Notes: generated by a model from the letters alone, not told the origin. DNA of 64,000 nucleotides from RUG100 sp034927505 (GCA_034927505.1 JAYFPY010000028.1:67316-131315); one strand, 5' to 3'; positions 17,595 through 26,811 are shown, numbered from the stretch's first letter. Translations and numbers: made by a program.

Positions 17595-18257
17595 TTATTG
17601 TTCCGTCATATATTTCCCTACAAAATCCGCTGCCCATCTATTGTTTACCGCCGTCATTTCCTCTTTGACCGATTCTTCGATCTGTTCATGATATCGATCT
17701 TTTATGCCTTCGTACATTTCTTCCGGGAAATCCACAGTTCCCACTTCGCCGCTGTTCAGCTGTACCACGAAACATTCTTTCTCATTTTTTTCGTAGAATA
17801 TCGCAACGATATCCTTTCCTTCCAGCTGTTCCATCAAAGCAGAATATATTCCCGGCTTCATCAGTTCCACTACACGGTCGTCTCTTCCCTCTTCTGCTAG
17901 GAGGATCTTTTCACGCAGCTCGTTTTTATCACGGACTTTTCTCAATGCACAGTTCTCCATTAGAGAGCTGGCAGCTATCATGTCGTCATCTGCCGCCGGA
18001 CCTTCGCCTGTGTCTCCATCTTTGCCGGGTGGCATCAGCCATACCATTATCTTTTTGCTGCCGTCATGGTATGCAAACTGATATGAAAGATCCATATCAT
18101 TCCCGCATTCGCTGCACTTGCATATACCGAAACGCCCTTCCAATATAGCTGCTCTTATCTGTGGATCGACCGCTCCATCAGCGCTTTCGAACATTTCGAC
18201 TTCTACTTCTTTTCCACATGACGGACATGTGATCATTTCTCGTGTACTCTTTGCCAT
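17595..18257 (-). CDS. CpXC domain protein
   Basis: The 220-residue protein begins with a CpXC zinc-ribbon domain: CPSC near residue 11 and CKCSEC near 46, with the domain ending near residue 110. The remaining part is acidic and helical and ends with a region (EEMYEGIKDRYHEQ) I do not recognise. The family is cytoplasmic and of unknown function. A TATAAT box and leader sit upstream, right beside the hairpin of repeat copy 2. The gene is bracketed by the two repeat copies, which suggests that gene and repeat were shaped by the same duplication. Confidence 0.8.
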   Translation of the reverse strand: MAKSTREMITCPSCGKEVEVEMFESADGAVDPQIRAAILEGRFGICKCSECGNDMDLSYQFAYHDGSKKIMVWLMPPGKDGDTGEGPAADDDMIAASSLMENCALRKVRDKNELREKILLAEEGRDDRVVELMKPGIYSALMEQLEGKDIVAIFYEKNEKECFVVQLNSGEVGTVDFPEEMYEGIKDRYHEQIEESVKEEMTAVNNRWAADFVGKYMTEQ

Positions 18258-18335
18258 TTTACTTCCTTTGTTTTATTAAGACTGTGCCTTTTGTTTCCTT
18301 TGGTTTACTCGGGCATTATAACATATTTTACCCCC

Positions 18336-18370
18336 AACCAAAAGACCCGCTAAATGCGGGCCTTTTGGTT
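18336..18370. repeat. hairpin at copy 2 of the structured repeat
   Basis: AACCAAAAG-a-CCCGC pairs with GCGGG-c-CTTTTGGTT around a five-base loop. Compared with the hairpin of copy 1 both arms have changed while pairing is kept, apart from one mismatch. On the minus strand it stands directly upstream of the CpXC promoter. Confidence 0.75.
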
Positions 18371-18450
18371 GATGTGTTATTGAGAGGATGAGATATATTA
18401 TCTCTTGGTATGGACACATTATATGGCTGACCTCTTAAAAAAACCTTAAA
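18361..18450 (-). repeat. 90-bp structured repeat, copy 2
   Basis: See copy 1; all five differences fall in two triplets that flank ATTATATGG. Here the element runs into an extra hairpin (AACCTTAAA...TTTAAGGTT, 18441-18462) with T tracts on both strands, which probably ends the 18476-18769 transcript. In copy 1 only half of that hairpin remains. Confidence 0.75.
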
Positions 18451-18475
18451 TTATTTAAGGTTTTTGTTTTTTTAC

Positions 18476-18769
18476 CTAAAAATACCCTTTTATGTGGTCT
18501 TCTATGATCTTCTCTATTTCTTCTTTCCCTTCAGTACACTCCCAGTCATCGGCAATATGTACCTTTACAACTTCATATATCCATTTTTTGAAATAGGCCA
18601 TCACCTCTTCAAAATCTTTACCTTCTTCTTTCAGCAGACCTATGTCGTATTCCGCATAGTCCACATTGATCCTGCAGCGCTTTTTTTCAGTATCGCCGGT
18701 CACATCATATACCGTAATATCGCAGTTGTTATGGAACGGTTTGTCCGGCACCAGTTTTATTTTATGCAT
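18476..18769 (-). CDS. hypothetical small protein
   Basis: A 97-codon frame with a good AAGGAG site before its ATG. The product is soluble and mixed alpha/beta, with an N-terminal strand pair (ITVYDVTGDTEKKRCRINVD) and a helical C-terminal half (EEVMAYFKKWIYEVV, then EEIEKIIEDHI). I do not recognise the family. It is followed by a bidirectional hairpin and repeat copy 2. Its size, ribosome site and coding bias make it likely real. Confidence 0.6.
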   Translation of the reverse strand: MHKIKLVPDKPFHNNCDITVYDVTGDTEKKRCRINVDYAEYDIGLLKEEGKDFEEVMAYFKKWIYEVVKVHIADDWECTEGKEEIEKIIEDHIKGYF

Positions 18770-18831
18770 GATATGTTGCTCCTTCCAACTCTATTTTGGC
18801 TGTAACGCCCATCTTTGTCAATGATCACAAC

Positions 18832-19300
18832 AAAAAAATGCCTTTCGGCACGGATCTTCCTCAAAAAATATGATAATGCCAATCGTTTTACCTTTGATCC
18901 TTATCTCCGCAAGCTTCCGTCTTTAACTTTGACTCCCCATTGGAACTTTTCAATTGCCCCGCATCTTCCGCGATTAGGCATCCATTACTCCTTGTTCCAA
19001 CTGATTCTCAGCTCTGAAAGTTTCTGCTTTGCTCTTTTCCTCGCTGCCCGTCTTACCGGACCCTCAGGCGATCTTAGGTTACATGATCGGCATCATCTTT
19101 TTTTCTGTTCAATTGACATTTCTGGTGGACTCATCTCCTTTCTTGACCGAAACTCCATCCTCCGGCTTTTCTCTGCGCCAACCTCTCATCTATCTATATA
19201 TCTTCCGGGAAATCCCCCCCCGGCCGATTTCCGGTGTCGGTCGCATCTTTTTATCTCTTTCTGTTAGGATTATAATAGCACAGCTCTATATATAAAGCAA
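18832..19300 (-). ncRNA. candidate 430-nt noncoding transcript, unidentified
   Basis: This 629-bp gap (18770-19398) has no convincing gene. On the minus strand TTGCTT (19295-19300), 17 bp, TATTAT (19272-19277) make a promoter, and TGCC-GAAA-GGCA followed by seven T (18832-18850) makes a short terminator. Between them every minus frame is broken, although one frame reads MPNRGRCGAIEKFQWG and other short basic stretches between stops, which might be a decayed gene. The plus-strand frame at 18815-19267 has no ribosome site. I could not match RNase P, tmRNA, SRP or 6S signatures. Confidence 0.35.
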
Positions 19301-19330
19301 GCATTTTCTGAAAATTCTCACATTGTTTTT

Positions 19331-19359
19331 TTGTGTATCCTCTTCCCTTGTGCTATAAT
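19331..19359 (+). promoter_or_regulatory. promoter of metH
   Basis: TTGTGT, 17 bp, TATAAT with a TG one base before the -10 (extended -10). The predicted start near 19366 leaves a 33-nt leader with GGGAGG before the ATG. I see no S-box or T-box in it. Confidence 0.7.
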
Positions 19360-19398
19360 GTCAGTCACGCAAATGTTTTTACACCGGGAGGATGGAAA

Positions 19399-21777
19399 AT
19401 GACCGATCTGAACAACAACAATATCAGGGATATTATTGGAAAGAAACTGCTCTTTGCTGATGGCGCTATGGGTACTATGATGCAGGCTGCCGGACTGGGT
19501 GCCGGAGAGATCCCCGAATACTGGGTCATTGAACACCCTGATAAAATAAAAGACATACATAAAGCCTATCTGGATGCGGGCTGTAACATTCTGTCTACCT
19601 GCACCTTCGGCGCCAATCCGATAAAATTAGGCAACAGTAAATACTCTGCCCGCGAGCTGGTCTACGCCGCAGTATCCCTGGCAAGACAGTCGATAGAGGA
19701 AACAGGAAAAACCGCCTTTGTGGCTCTTGACGCAGGCAGCACGGGAAAACTGCTGGAACCCCTCGGCGATCTTGCATTTGAGGACGCCGTCTCGGCTTAT
19801 AAAGAAATGTTTGATGCAGGCAGGGATATTGCAGATCTCATCCTGATCGAGACTATGACAGATACATATGAACTGAAAGCCGCAGTCCTTGCCGCAAAGG
19901 AAGCCACGGATCTGTCGGTTTTTGCTACGGTCATGCCGGATGAAAACGGACAGCTGCTCACTGGCGGAGATATCACTGCTCTGACAGCTCTTTTAGAGGG
20001 ACTGGGCGTGGATGCACTGGGACTGAACTGCGGGTTCGGACCAGCCCTTATGCTGCCTCAGGTCAGATCTCTCATGGAAAAAACCTGCCTTCCGGTGATA
20101 GTCACTCCCAATGCAGGTCTTCCTCATGAAGAAAACGGCCGGACCGTATTCGATCTTGATCCTGCCGGCTTTGCAGACGAGATGGAAAAGATCGCTGATG
20201 CAGGACCTTTCATACTGGGAGGCTGCTGCGGCACCACTCCCGCTCACATGAAAGCAATGACCTCACGCCTCAAAGGGCGCATGCCGTCTCCGATCGTTCC
20301 AAAGCATACGACTCTCATCAGCTCATATACTCATGCCGTTGAAATCGGCCATCCATCCACGATCATCGGCGAGAAGATCAATCCAACAGGCAACAAAGCC
20401 CTGGCCAAAGCTCTGCGCGCAGACGATATCAGCGCAGTTGCTTCTCTTGCGGTGAAGGAAAAAAATGCGGGAGCACAGGTCCTGGATGTAAATGTTGGAC
20501 TTCCTGACATCGACGAACCAACTGTGCTGCCCGGCGCTATTGAAAAAATACAGGAGATCACCGATCTTCCTCTTGTAATAGACTGCAGCAACGCGGAAGC
20601 CATCGAAAAAGCAGCCCGGATATATAATGGAAAGCCTATGATAAATTCCGTCAACGCCAAGCAGAGCAGTATGGACGCCATATTTCCCATAGTACAAAAA
20701 TACGGAGGCACAGTAATAGCTCTCACCTTGGGTGAAGACGGGATCCCAAAGACAGCCGAAGGCCGCGTGGAGCTGGCAAAAATCATTATCGACGAAGCCG
20801 CAAAATACGGCATCGATAAAAAAGATATCATTGTAGATGCTCTGGCCATGACCATCAGCGCCGATGTCTCATCTTCTGAAACCACTCTGAAAGCCGTGGA
20901 AATGATCCGCCGCGATCTGGGGGTCAGCACAGTTTTAGGCGTATCCAATGTATCATTCGGACTGCCCGCCAGAGAAAAGATAAATACGGCTTTCTACGCT
21001 ATGGCTCTCGACCGGGGACTTTCGGCCGCTATCATCGATCCTTTCTCCGATGCCATGATGGATACCGCTGTCGCCGGACGGGCCCTGACCATGCAGGATC
21101 CAAACTGCACCGAATACATCGAAAGTTTTGAAGACAGCAAGCCTGATGTAAAGGGATCGGAAGACCGGTCTCTTGAAGACGCCATAATAGACGGCCTCCG
21201 GGATGATGCTGCTCAAACAGCAAAGAAACTGCTCAAAACAATGGATCCAATGACAGTTATCAACGATCATGTGATCCCGGCTCTCGCCGCAGTCGGCAGT
21301 ACCTTCGAGACCGGAGAAAGCTTCCTGCCCCAGCTGCTGATGAGTGCTGAAGCTGCAGGTGCGGCTTTTGATGAGATCAAGGAACAGTTTCCTGCGGACA
21401 GCCGCCAAAAGAAGGGGCGTATCATCCTTGCTACTGTTGAAGGCGACATCCATGATATCGGCAAAAACATCGTAAAAGTCCTTCTAGAGAACCACGACTA
21501 CGATATCCTGGATCTGGGCAAAGACGTTCCTATAGATGAAGTCGTAAAAGCTGCAGCAGACAATAATATAAAACTCATCGGTCTGTCTGCCCTCATGACC
21601 ACAACTGTACCTAATATGAAGAAAACCATAGAAAAATTGAAGGAGAACATTACGGGATGCCGTATATGCGTAGGGGGCGCGGTGCTTACAGAAGAATACG
21701 CAGCCGCCATCGGCGCAGACTGTTACTGCAAAGATGCTATGGCTACCGTCCGATATGCCGAGAGATTCTTTGAATAA
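19399..21777 (+). CDS. metH: B12-dependent methionine synthase, short form
   Basis: The start at 19399 follows GGGAGG. The 792-residue protein has a homocysteine methyltransferase barrel (about 10-290) with zinc cysteines in LNCGFGP (near 211) and GGCCGTTP (near 275), a pterin-binding barrel (about 320-570, IIGEKINPTGN, DVNVGLPDIDE) and a cobalamin module at the end with DIHDIGKNI (near 683). The AdoMet reactivation domain of the long enzymes is absent, as is usual in Clostridia, so a separate reactivation factor is expected. It transfers methyl from methyltetrahydrofolate to homocysteine. It has its own promoter and no co-transcribed partner. Confidence 0.93.
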   Translation: MTDLNNNNIRDIIGKKLLFADGAMGTMMQAAGLGAGEIPEYWVIEHPDKIKDIHKAYLDAGCNILSTCTFGANPIKLGNSKYSARELVYAAVSLARQSIEETGKTAFVALDAGSTGKLLEPLGDLAFEDAVSAYKEMFDAGRDIADLILIETMTDTYELKAAVLAAKEATDLSVFATVMPDENGQLLTGGDITALTALLEGLGVDALGLNCGFGPALMLPQVRSLMEKTCLPVIVTPNAGLPHEENGRTVFDLDPAGFADEMEKIADAGPFILGGCCGTTPAHMKAMTSRLKGRMPSPIVPKHTTLISSYTHAVEIGHPSTIIGEKINPTGNKALAKALRADDISAVASLAVKEKNAGAQVLDVNVGLPDIDEPTVLPGAIEKIQEITDLPLVIDCSNAEAIEKAARIYNGKPMINSVNAKQSSMDAIFPIVQKYGGTVIALTLGEDGIPKTAEGRVELAKIIIDEAAKYGIDKKDIIVDALAMTISADVSSSETTLKAVEMIRRDLGVSTVLGVSNVSFGLPAREKINTAFYAMALDRGLSAAIIDPFSDAMMDTAVAGRALTMQDPNCTEYIESFEDSKPDVKGSEDRSLEDAIIDGLRDDAAQTAKKLLKTMDPMTVINDHVIPALAAVGSTFETGESFLPQLLMSAEAAGAAFDEIKEQFPADSRQKKGRIILATVEGDIHDIGKNIVKVLLENHDYDILDLGKDVPIDEVVKAAADNNIKLIGLSALMTTTVPNMKKTIEKLKENITGCRICVGGAVLTEEYAAAIGADCYCKDAMATVRYAERFFE

Positions 21778-21836
21778 TTACAATGTGGTCACTCTATGAA
21801 TTTTTTGGATTTTTTTCAATATCCTCTTTATAAATA

Positions 21837-21845
21837 TGATATAAT
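21837..21845 (+). promoter_or_regulatory. extended -10 box placing transcription start on the FHA-FtsW start codon
   Basis: TG-a-TATAAT ends at 21845 and the ATG begins at 21852, exactly seven bases later, where transcription is expected to start. There is no ribosome binding site. The mRNA should be leaderless. Confidence 0.65.
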
Positions 21846-21851
21846 GTTTCC

Positions 21852-23696
21852 ATGGGTATTTTTAGTTCATTCAGTGATGCCGGCAAACCTCTGATGGAGA
21901 ACCTTTCAGCTCTCTTCCAGTCACATCCGGCACTGGCTACATACTATACGACTGTAGCGCGTTGGGTCTTTGTAGGCCTGGCTGTTTTCATACTTGTCAC
22001 AGCCATACGTTCTTTACTTGCAGGCAAAAACCCTTCCGAAATATGGGCATATCTCACTTTGCCGGACGGATCCATCCGCCCTTTGTCTCACTGGGAAAAT
22101 GTTGTTGGAAGAGCAAAGAGCGCAGATATTGTAATAGACATCATGACCGTCTCAAGAAACCACGGAACACTTGTAAGAAATGAAGACGGCGACTGGATGT
22201 ACAACGACCTTGGTTCCAAGGGCGGTTCAATGATAAACGGAAAAGAAGTATACAAACCGACTCCTGTCAAAATGGGCGATACTATCACCCTGGGCGGCGC
22301 CGACTGTATTCTTGTACCGCCGAGTCTTCAGGAAAAAAGAGAGAACATCGAGGCAAGAAGAAGGATCACACGCATCCCCAGTCCATGGGGCCCTCTTCTG
22401 GCTCTAACCATATTCCAGATCATGCTGGGCATACAGCTGATTGCAGCAAGAGGCGCGGATCTTCCTCTGGGGGTCCTGGTCAATCTTTTCATATTCACAG
22501 TAATAATGTGGGCGTACTGCATCACTATGCGAGCTCTCAAGCAACGGGCTTTTGAAATGGAGATAATAGCTTTCTTCCTATGCACTCTGAATCTTGCCGT
22601 GGTGGCGACGTCTGCCCCTTCGGCAGAGTTCAAACAGCTGCTGTGCATCACCATCGGAATGGTGCTGTTCATCGTGCTGTGCTGGTACCTGCGAGATCTC
22701 TCACGGGCCATGCATATAAGAAAGCTCCTGATCATCTTGAGTGTAGTACTGCTGCTGGTCAATCTTATATTCGGGACCGCTAATTACGGCGCACGAAACT
22801 GGATATCCCTGGCAGGATATCAATTCCAGCCGTCCGAACTGGTAAAAATCGCATTTATCTTTATCGGATCCGCCACCCTTGATGAATTATATGAAAAGAA
22901 GAATCTGACCATGTTCATAGCTTTTTCAGTCTTCTGTCTCATATGTCTTGCTGCGATGAAAGACTTCGGCACTGCGCTGATTTTCTTCGTGACCTTCCTG
23001 ATCATATCATTTCTGCGATCCGGAGAATTTTCCAAACTGATCCTGGTGCTGGCAGTATGTATAGGCGGAGGTCTTCTGGCCATACGATTCGTTCCTCACG
23101 TCAGCAGTCGGTTTGCGACCTGGGGCCATGCCTGGGACTATCCGGATGCCGGCGGGTTCCAGCAGGTACGCGGCATGAGCGGCGCCGCCAGCGGCGGTCT
23201 TTTGGGACTGGGGGCCGGCGACGGCTGGGTCCACAATGTAGTCGCTGCCGATACCGACCTTGTATTTACCATATTGAGTGAGGAATGGGGACTGATAATC
23301 GCCGTACTCGCTCTACTTTCAATAATAACACTGGGAGTCTTTGCAGTCCGCTCCATCAAGGCGGGCCGCTCGGCTTACTATACCATCGCAGCCTGTGCAG
23401 CCACTTCTCTGCTCATATTCCAGACCACTCTGAATGTACTGGGCTCACTGGACATACTTCCGTTCACCGGAGTGACTCTGCCGTTCATTTCAAACGGCGG
23501 CACCAGCATGATCGCCAGCTGGGGACTGCTGGCTTTCCTGAAAGCTGCTGATACCCGGCAGGGCGGCAGCCTTGCGGTAAAAGCCGACACTGAAGTGGTG
23601 GGCGACTATGCAGAGGACTATTTTGCAGCTATCGATGCCGAAAACGGCGACACCGAAATAACAGACTTTTCACAACTGGAGGATCGCAGAAAATGA
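21852..23696 (+). CDS. FHA domain-FtsW/RodA/SpoVE fusion (SEDS glycosyltransferase)
   Basis: The 614-residue protein starts with a membrane helix (about 35-55). A forkhead-associated domain follows (about 75-150) with VVGRAKSADIVI, SRNHG and NDLGSKGGSMING, the phosphothreonine-binding pattern. Then comes a complete ten-helix SEDS domain (about 185-590) with the family motifs YGARNWI, QPSELVKI, AMKDFGTALI and FISNGGTS. SEDS proteins polymerise lipid II glycan strands together with a class B PBP, and the next gene is exactly that, overlapping by 4 bp. The FHA part suggests control by a Ser/Thr kinase, which is not in this window. The gene lacks a ribosome binding site. Confidence 0.92.
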   Translation: MGIFSSFSDAGKPLMENLSALFQSHPALATYYTTVARWVFVGLAVFILVTAIRSLLAGKNPSEIWAYLTLPDGSIRPLSHWENVVGRAKSADIVIDIMTVSRNHGTLVRNEDGDWMYNDLGSKGGSMINGKEVYKPTPVKMGDTITLGGADCILVPPSLQEKRENIEARRRITRIPSPWGPLLALTIFQIMLGIQLIAARGADLPLGVLVNLFIFTVIMWAYCITMRALKQRAFEMEIIAFFLCTLNLAVVATSAPSAEFKQLLCITIGMVLFIVLCWYLRDLSRAMHIRKLLIILSVVLLLVNLIFGTANYGARNWISLAGYQFQPSELVKIAFIFIGSATLDELYEKKNLTMFIAFSVFCLICLAAMKDFGTALIFFVTFLIISFLRSGEFSKLILVLAVCIGGGLLAIRFVPHVSSRFATWGHAWDYPDAGGFQQVRGMSGAASGGLLGLGAGDGWVHNVVAADTDLVFTILSEEWGLIIAVLALLSIITLGVFAVRSIKAGRSAYYTIAACAATSLLIFQTTLNVLGSLDILPFTGVTLPFISNGGTSMIASWGLLAFLKAADTRQGGSLAVKADTEVVGDYAEDYFAAIDAENGDTEITDFSQLEDRRK

Positions 23697-25078
23697 GAAA
23701 ATTAGAAAAACGAGCTTTGATATGTATCCTTCTTACGTTCATCCTTCTGGCAGGACTCTGCTATTATGTCACCCTTCTGGCACGCAACGGCGACACCTGG
23801 GCCAGTTATCCGGCCAACCAGGATGTCTATAAAAACGGATATCTTTCCAAAGGGGCCATTTACGATAGAAACGGAAAGACTCTTCTCAAACACACAAAGA
23901 GCGGAAAAACAAAATACAACAGCAGCTATGATATCAGAAAAGCCACTGTCCACGCCGTCGGAGATGTCAAAGGTAATATTTCCACAGGCGCTAATCAGGT
24001 CTTTGCCAGCAGCATGGTGGGTTACAATTTTGTTTCCGGGACTTTTTCCACTAATGATGAGGGACGAAAAGTATACCTGACACTGGATGCAGATCTCTGC
24101 TCTGTTGCCAACGATGCCCTCAACGGACAGAATGGTACTGTAGGCGTATACAACTATAAGACCGGCGAGATCATCTGCATGGTAAGCTCGCCCAATTATG
24201 ATCCTCTCGATCCTCCCACCGTCAGCAAAAACGACACGTCCGGAATATATCTGAACAAACTTTTATCTTCAAAGATGGTCCCGGGATCTACATTCAAAGT
24301 CATAACTTCTACGGCCGCAATAGAGAATATCGACGATCTGGACAACTGGACATACACATGCGACGGCAGTGAACAGTACGGCTCCTATTCCAAGGACAAA
24401 GTGACCTGCCCCTATGCCCACGGAACAGTGAATTTCAAACAGGCACTTGCAAAATCATGCAACTGTGCCTTCGGTCAGCTGACCAAAAAGATCGGTGCAA
24501 AAAAAATGAAAGAATACACCGAAAAAGCCGGTCTTATGAACAGCTACAATGTGGATGGAGTCAACACAATGAAAGGGTCCTTTTCATTTCCGTCCGGCGG
24601 CGTAACTCTGGCCTGGAGCGGAATAGGTCAGTATGAAGATCTTGTCAACCCATGCTCGCTCATGGTGTATATGGGAGCCATTGCCAATGGCGGCAAAGCT
24701 GCGGATCCGAAGATCCTCGACAGCATCAAATACTCCAACGGTTTTTCGACGACCCTGGACATCAAAACCAAGACAAAGGAACTGATCAAATCCTCCACTG
24801 CGGACGAACTGGGCAGCATGCTCCACAACAATGTAGTTTCCAACTACGGAGAGAGCAACTACCCGGGACTTGACCTCTACGCCAAGTCCGGTACTGCTGA
24901 GATCAGCAGTGCAGTAGATCCTCACTCCTGGTTTACAGGATACATCAAGAACGACGGCTATCCGTACGCTTTCGTTGTCATGGTAGAAAACGGCGGATGG
25001 GGATCCGAAGTCGCAGGCGGCGTTGCAAATACCGTCATGCAGGAAGTCATAGACAACAGTAAATTTAAAACTGATTGA
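23693..25078 (+). CDS. class B penicillin-binding protein (transpeptidase)
   Basis: The 461-residue protein has an N-terminal membrane anchor (about 8-30), a short dimerisation region (SKGAIYDRNG) and a transpeptidase domain. The three catalytic motifs are visible: PGSTFK with the active Ser near 198, SCN near 254 and KSGTAE near 397. It is shorter than cell-division FtsI because the N-terminal domain is reduced, a form common next to FtsW/RodA genes in Clostridia. The ATG overlaps the stop of the FHA-SEDS gene (ATGA). The pair should work as one wall-synthesising complex. Its end overlaps the convergent ribH gene by 14 bp. Confidence 0.92.
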   Translation: MRKLEKRALICILLTFILLAGLCYYVTLLARNGDTWASYPANQDVYKNGYLSKGAIYDRNGKTLLKHTKSGKTKYNSSYDIRKATVHAVGDVKGNISTGANQVFASSMVGYNFVSGTFSTNDEGRKVYLTLDADLCSVANDALNGQNGTVGVYNYKTGEIICMVSSPNYDPLDPPTVSKNDTSGIYLNKLLSSKMVPGSTFKVITSTAAIENIDDLDNWTYTCDGSEQYGSYSKDKVTCPYAHGTVNFKQALAKSCNCAFGQLTKKIGAKKMKEYTEKAGLMNSYNVDGVNTMKGSFSFPSGGVTLAWSGIGQYEDLVNPCSLMVYMGAIANGGKAADPKILDSIKYSNGFSTTLDIKTKTKELIKSSTADELGSMLHNNVVSNYGESNYPGLDLYAKSGTAEISSAVDPHSWFTGYIKNDGYPYAFVVMVENGGWGSEVAGGVANTVMQEVIDNSKFKTD

Positions 25079-25526
25079 TCAGATTCACCATTTCTATGGC
25101 AGCCATTGCACTGTCGTAGCCTTTGTTGCCGGCTTTCGTTCCGGCTCTTTCGATTGCCTGCTCGATGTTTTCTGTAGTGATCACCCCGAACATTACAGGA
25201 ATATCACTGTTCAGTCCTACCTGCGCTATTCCCTTGGATACTTCGGCGCATACAAAGTCATAATGACTGGTATTGCCTCTGATCACTGCTCCCAGGCAAA
25301 TGACAGCATCGTATCTTCCGCTGTCGGCCATCTTCTTTGCTATGAGCGGTATTTCAAAAGCTCCCGGCACCCACGCCACTTCGATATCATCGCTCTTCAC
25401 ATCGTGTCTCGACAGAGCATCTTCAGCTCCTCCCAGCAGTTTGCTGACAATGAACTCATTGAACCTGGCGCATACGATCCCCACTCTTATTCCTTTTGAT
25501 ACTAGTTTTCCTTCATAGATTTTCAT
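25065..25526 (-). CDS. ribH: 6,7-dimethyl-8-ribityllumazine synthase
   Basis: The 153-residue protein has normal length and the signatures of RibH: FNEFIVSKLLGG, WVPGAFEIP, CLGAVIRGNTSHYDFV and GKAGNKGYDSA-like residues near the end. It condenses the pyrimidine intermediate with dihydroxybutanone phosphate to lumazine. It is the last gene of the riboflavin operon and ends inside the last codons of the opposite-strand PBP gene. A GAGATC-rich leader with AAAGGAG precedes it. Confidence 0.96.
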   Translation of the reverse strand: MKIYEGKLVSKGIRVGIVCARFNEFIVSKLLGGAEDALSRHDVKSDDIEVAWVPGAFEIPLIAKKMADSGRYDAVICLGAVIRGNTSHYDFVCAEVSKGIAQVGLNSDIPVMFGVITTENIEQAIERAGTKAGNKGYDSAMAAIEMVNLINQF

Positions 25527-25589
25527 TTCGATCTCCTTTGTTTTGATTTTGTTGCATATTGTTATGCATTCTATTTCTTGAAATGCAAT

Positions 25590-26798
25590 TTATTTTGCGA
25601 AATTGAGTATATGACCCATCTTTTCCTGCTTGGTCTTCAGATAGAATTCATCCTGCTTTGTAGGTTCTATTTCTATCGGCACCCGTTCTACTATTTCCAG
25701 ACCGTAGTCTCCTATTCCGTAGACTTTCGACGGATTGTTGGTCAAAAGGCGCAGTGTCCTTGCACCCAGATCTCTCAGTATCTGCGAACCGATGTAATAC
25801 TCTCTCAGGTCCTCATCAAAGCCCAGCGCCAGGTTGGCTTCCACCGTATCCATACCTTCATCCTGCAGTTCATAGGCCTTAAGTTTGTTGATCAGCCCGA
25901 TTCCGCGGCCTTCCTGTCGCATGTACAGTACGATCCCGCGGCCTTCCTTTTCCACCTTTTTCATTGCTGTTGCAAACTGATCTCCGCAGTCACACCTTAT
26001 GGATCCGAAAGCATCTCCTGTCAGGCATTCTGAATGTACCCGGCAAAGCACGTTCTCGCCGTCGCCTATGTCTCCCTTGACCAGCGCCACATGATGTTCT
26101 CCGTTGATCTTGTTTACATATCCGTATGCTCTGAAATGTCCGTGTTTTGTCGGCATGTCCACCGGTCCCACTTCACATGAGATCAGCTTTTCATGAGTTT
26201 TTCTATATTCCTGCAGCTGCTTTATAGTAGTGTATTTCAGGTCGTATTTTTCCGCCAGTTCCATCAGCTCAGGCTGCTTCATCATGGTGCCGTCTTCTCT
26301 CATTATCTCGCAGCACAGTCCGCACGGCTTCAGACCGGCAATGTTCATAAGATCTACCGTTGCCTCCGTATGTCCGTTCCTCTCCAGCACTCCGTATTTC
26401 TTTGCCAGCAGCGGGAACATATGTCCCGGTCTTCTGAAATGCTGTGGCTTTGCTCCGTCTTCAACGCACTTCATGGCAGTGACCGATCTTTCGGCTGCTG
26501 AAATCCCCGTAGTCGTATCAATGTGATCGATGGACACTGTGAAAGCTGTTTCATGGTTGTCGGTGTTGTCTGCGACCATCTGAGGTATGTTCAGTTTTTC
26601 TATCATTTCCTTGTCCATGGGCATACATATGAGGCCCTTTCCGTGAGTCGCCATAAAGTTGATGTTCGCCGTCGTTGCAAACTCTGCTGCGCAGATAAAA
26701 TCGCCTTCGTTTTCACGGTTCTCGTCATCCGAGACCATTACGATCTTTCCTTCTTTCAGATCTTTTACTACTTCATCAATGGTGTTGAATTTAAACAT
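25590..26798 (-). CDS. ribBA: bifunctional 3,4-dihydroxy-2-butanone 4-phosphate synthase / GTP cyclohydrolase II
   Basis: The first 200 residues are the RibB domain (SDDENRENEGDFI, ATHGKGLICMP, FRRPGHMFPL, GHTEATVDL). The second half is the RibA domain with the zinc cysteines in HSECLTGDAFGSIRCDCG and the RQEGRGIGL motif. The protein (402 residues) is of standard length. It supplies both precursors of riboflavin. It lies 13 bp after ribE and AGGAGG precedes its ATG. Confidence 0.96.
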   Translation of the reverse strand: MFKFNTIDEVVKDLKEGKIVMVSDDENRENEGDFICAAEFATTANINFMATHGKGLICMPMDKEMIEKLNIPQMVADNTDNHETAFTVSIDHIDTTTGISAAERSVTAMKCVEDGAKPQHFRRPGHMFPLLAKKYGVLERNGHTEATVDLMNIAGLKPCGLCCEIMREDGTMMKQPELMELAEKYDLKYTTIKQLQEYRKTHEKLISCEVGPVDMPTKHGHFRAYGYVNKINGEHHVALVKGDIGDGENVLCRVHSECLTGDAFGSIRCDCGDQFATAMKKVEKEGRGIVLYMRQEGRGIGLINKLKAYELQDEGMDTVEANLALGFDEDLREYYIGSQILRDLGARTLRLLTNNPSKVYGIGDYGLEIVERVPIEIEPTKQDEFYLKTKQEKMGHILNFAK

Positions 26799-26811
26799 TG
26801 TATGTTTCCTC

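Noticed and set aside
18815..19267. Plus-strand frame of 150 codons in the gap before metH
   Set aside because: No ribosome binding site, odd composition, and the opposite strand has a promoter and terminator; treated as a possible RNA region instead.
19360..19398. Search for an S-box or T-box upstream of metH
   Set aside because: The leader is only about 33 nt and shows none of the conserved blocks.
20331..20948. Minus-strand frame of 205 codons opposite metH
   Set aside because: Serine-rich shadow frame of the pterin-binding domain; no start signal.
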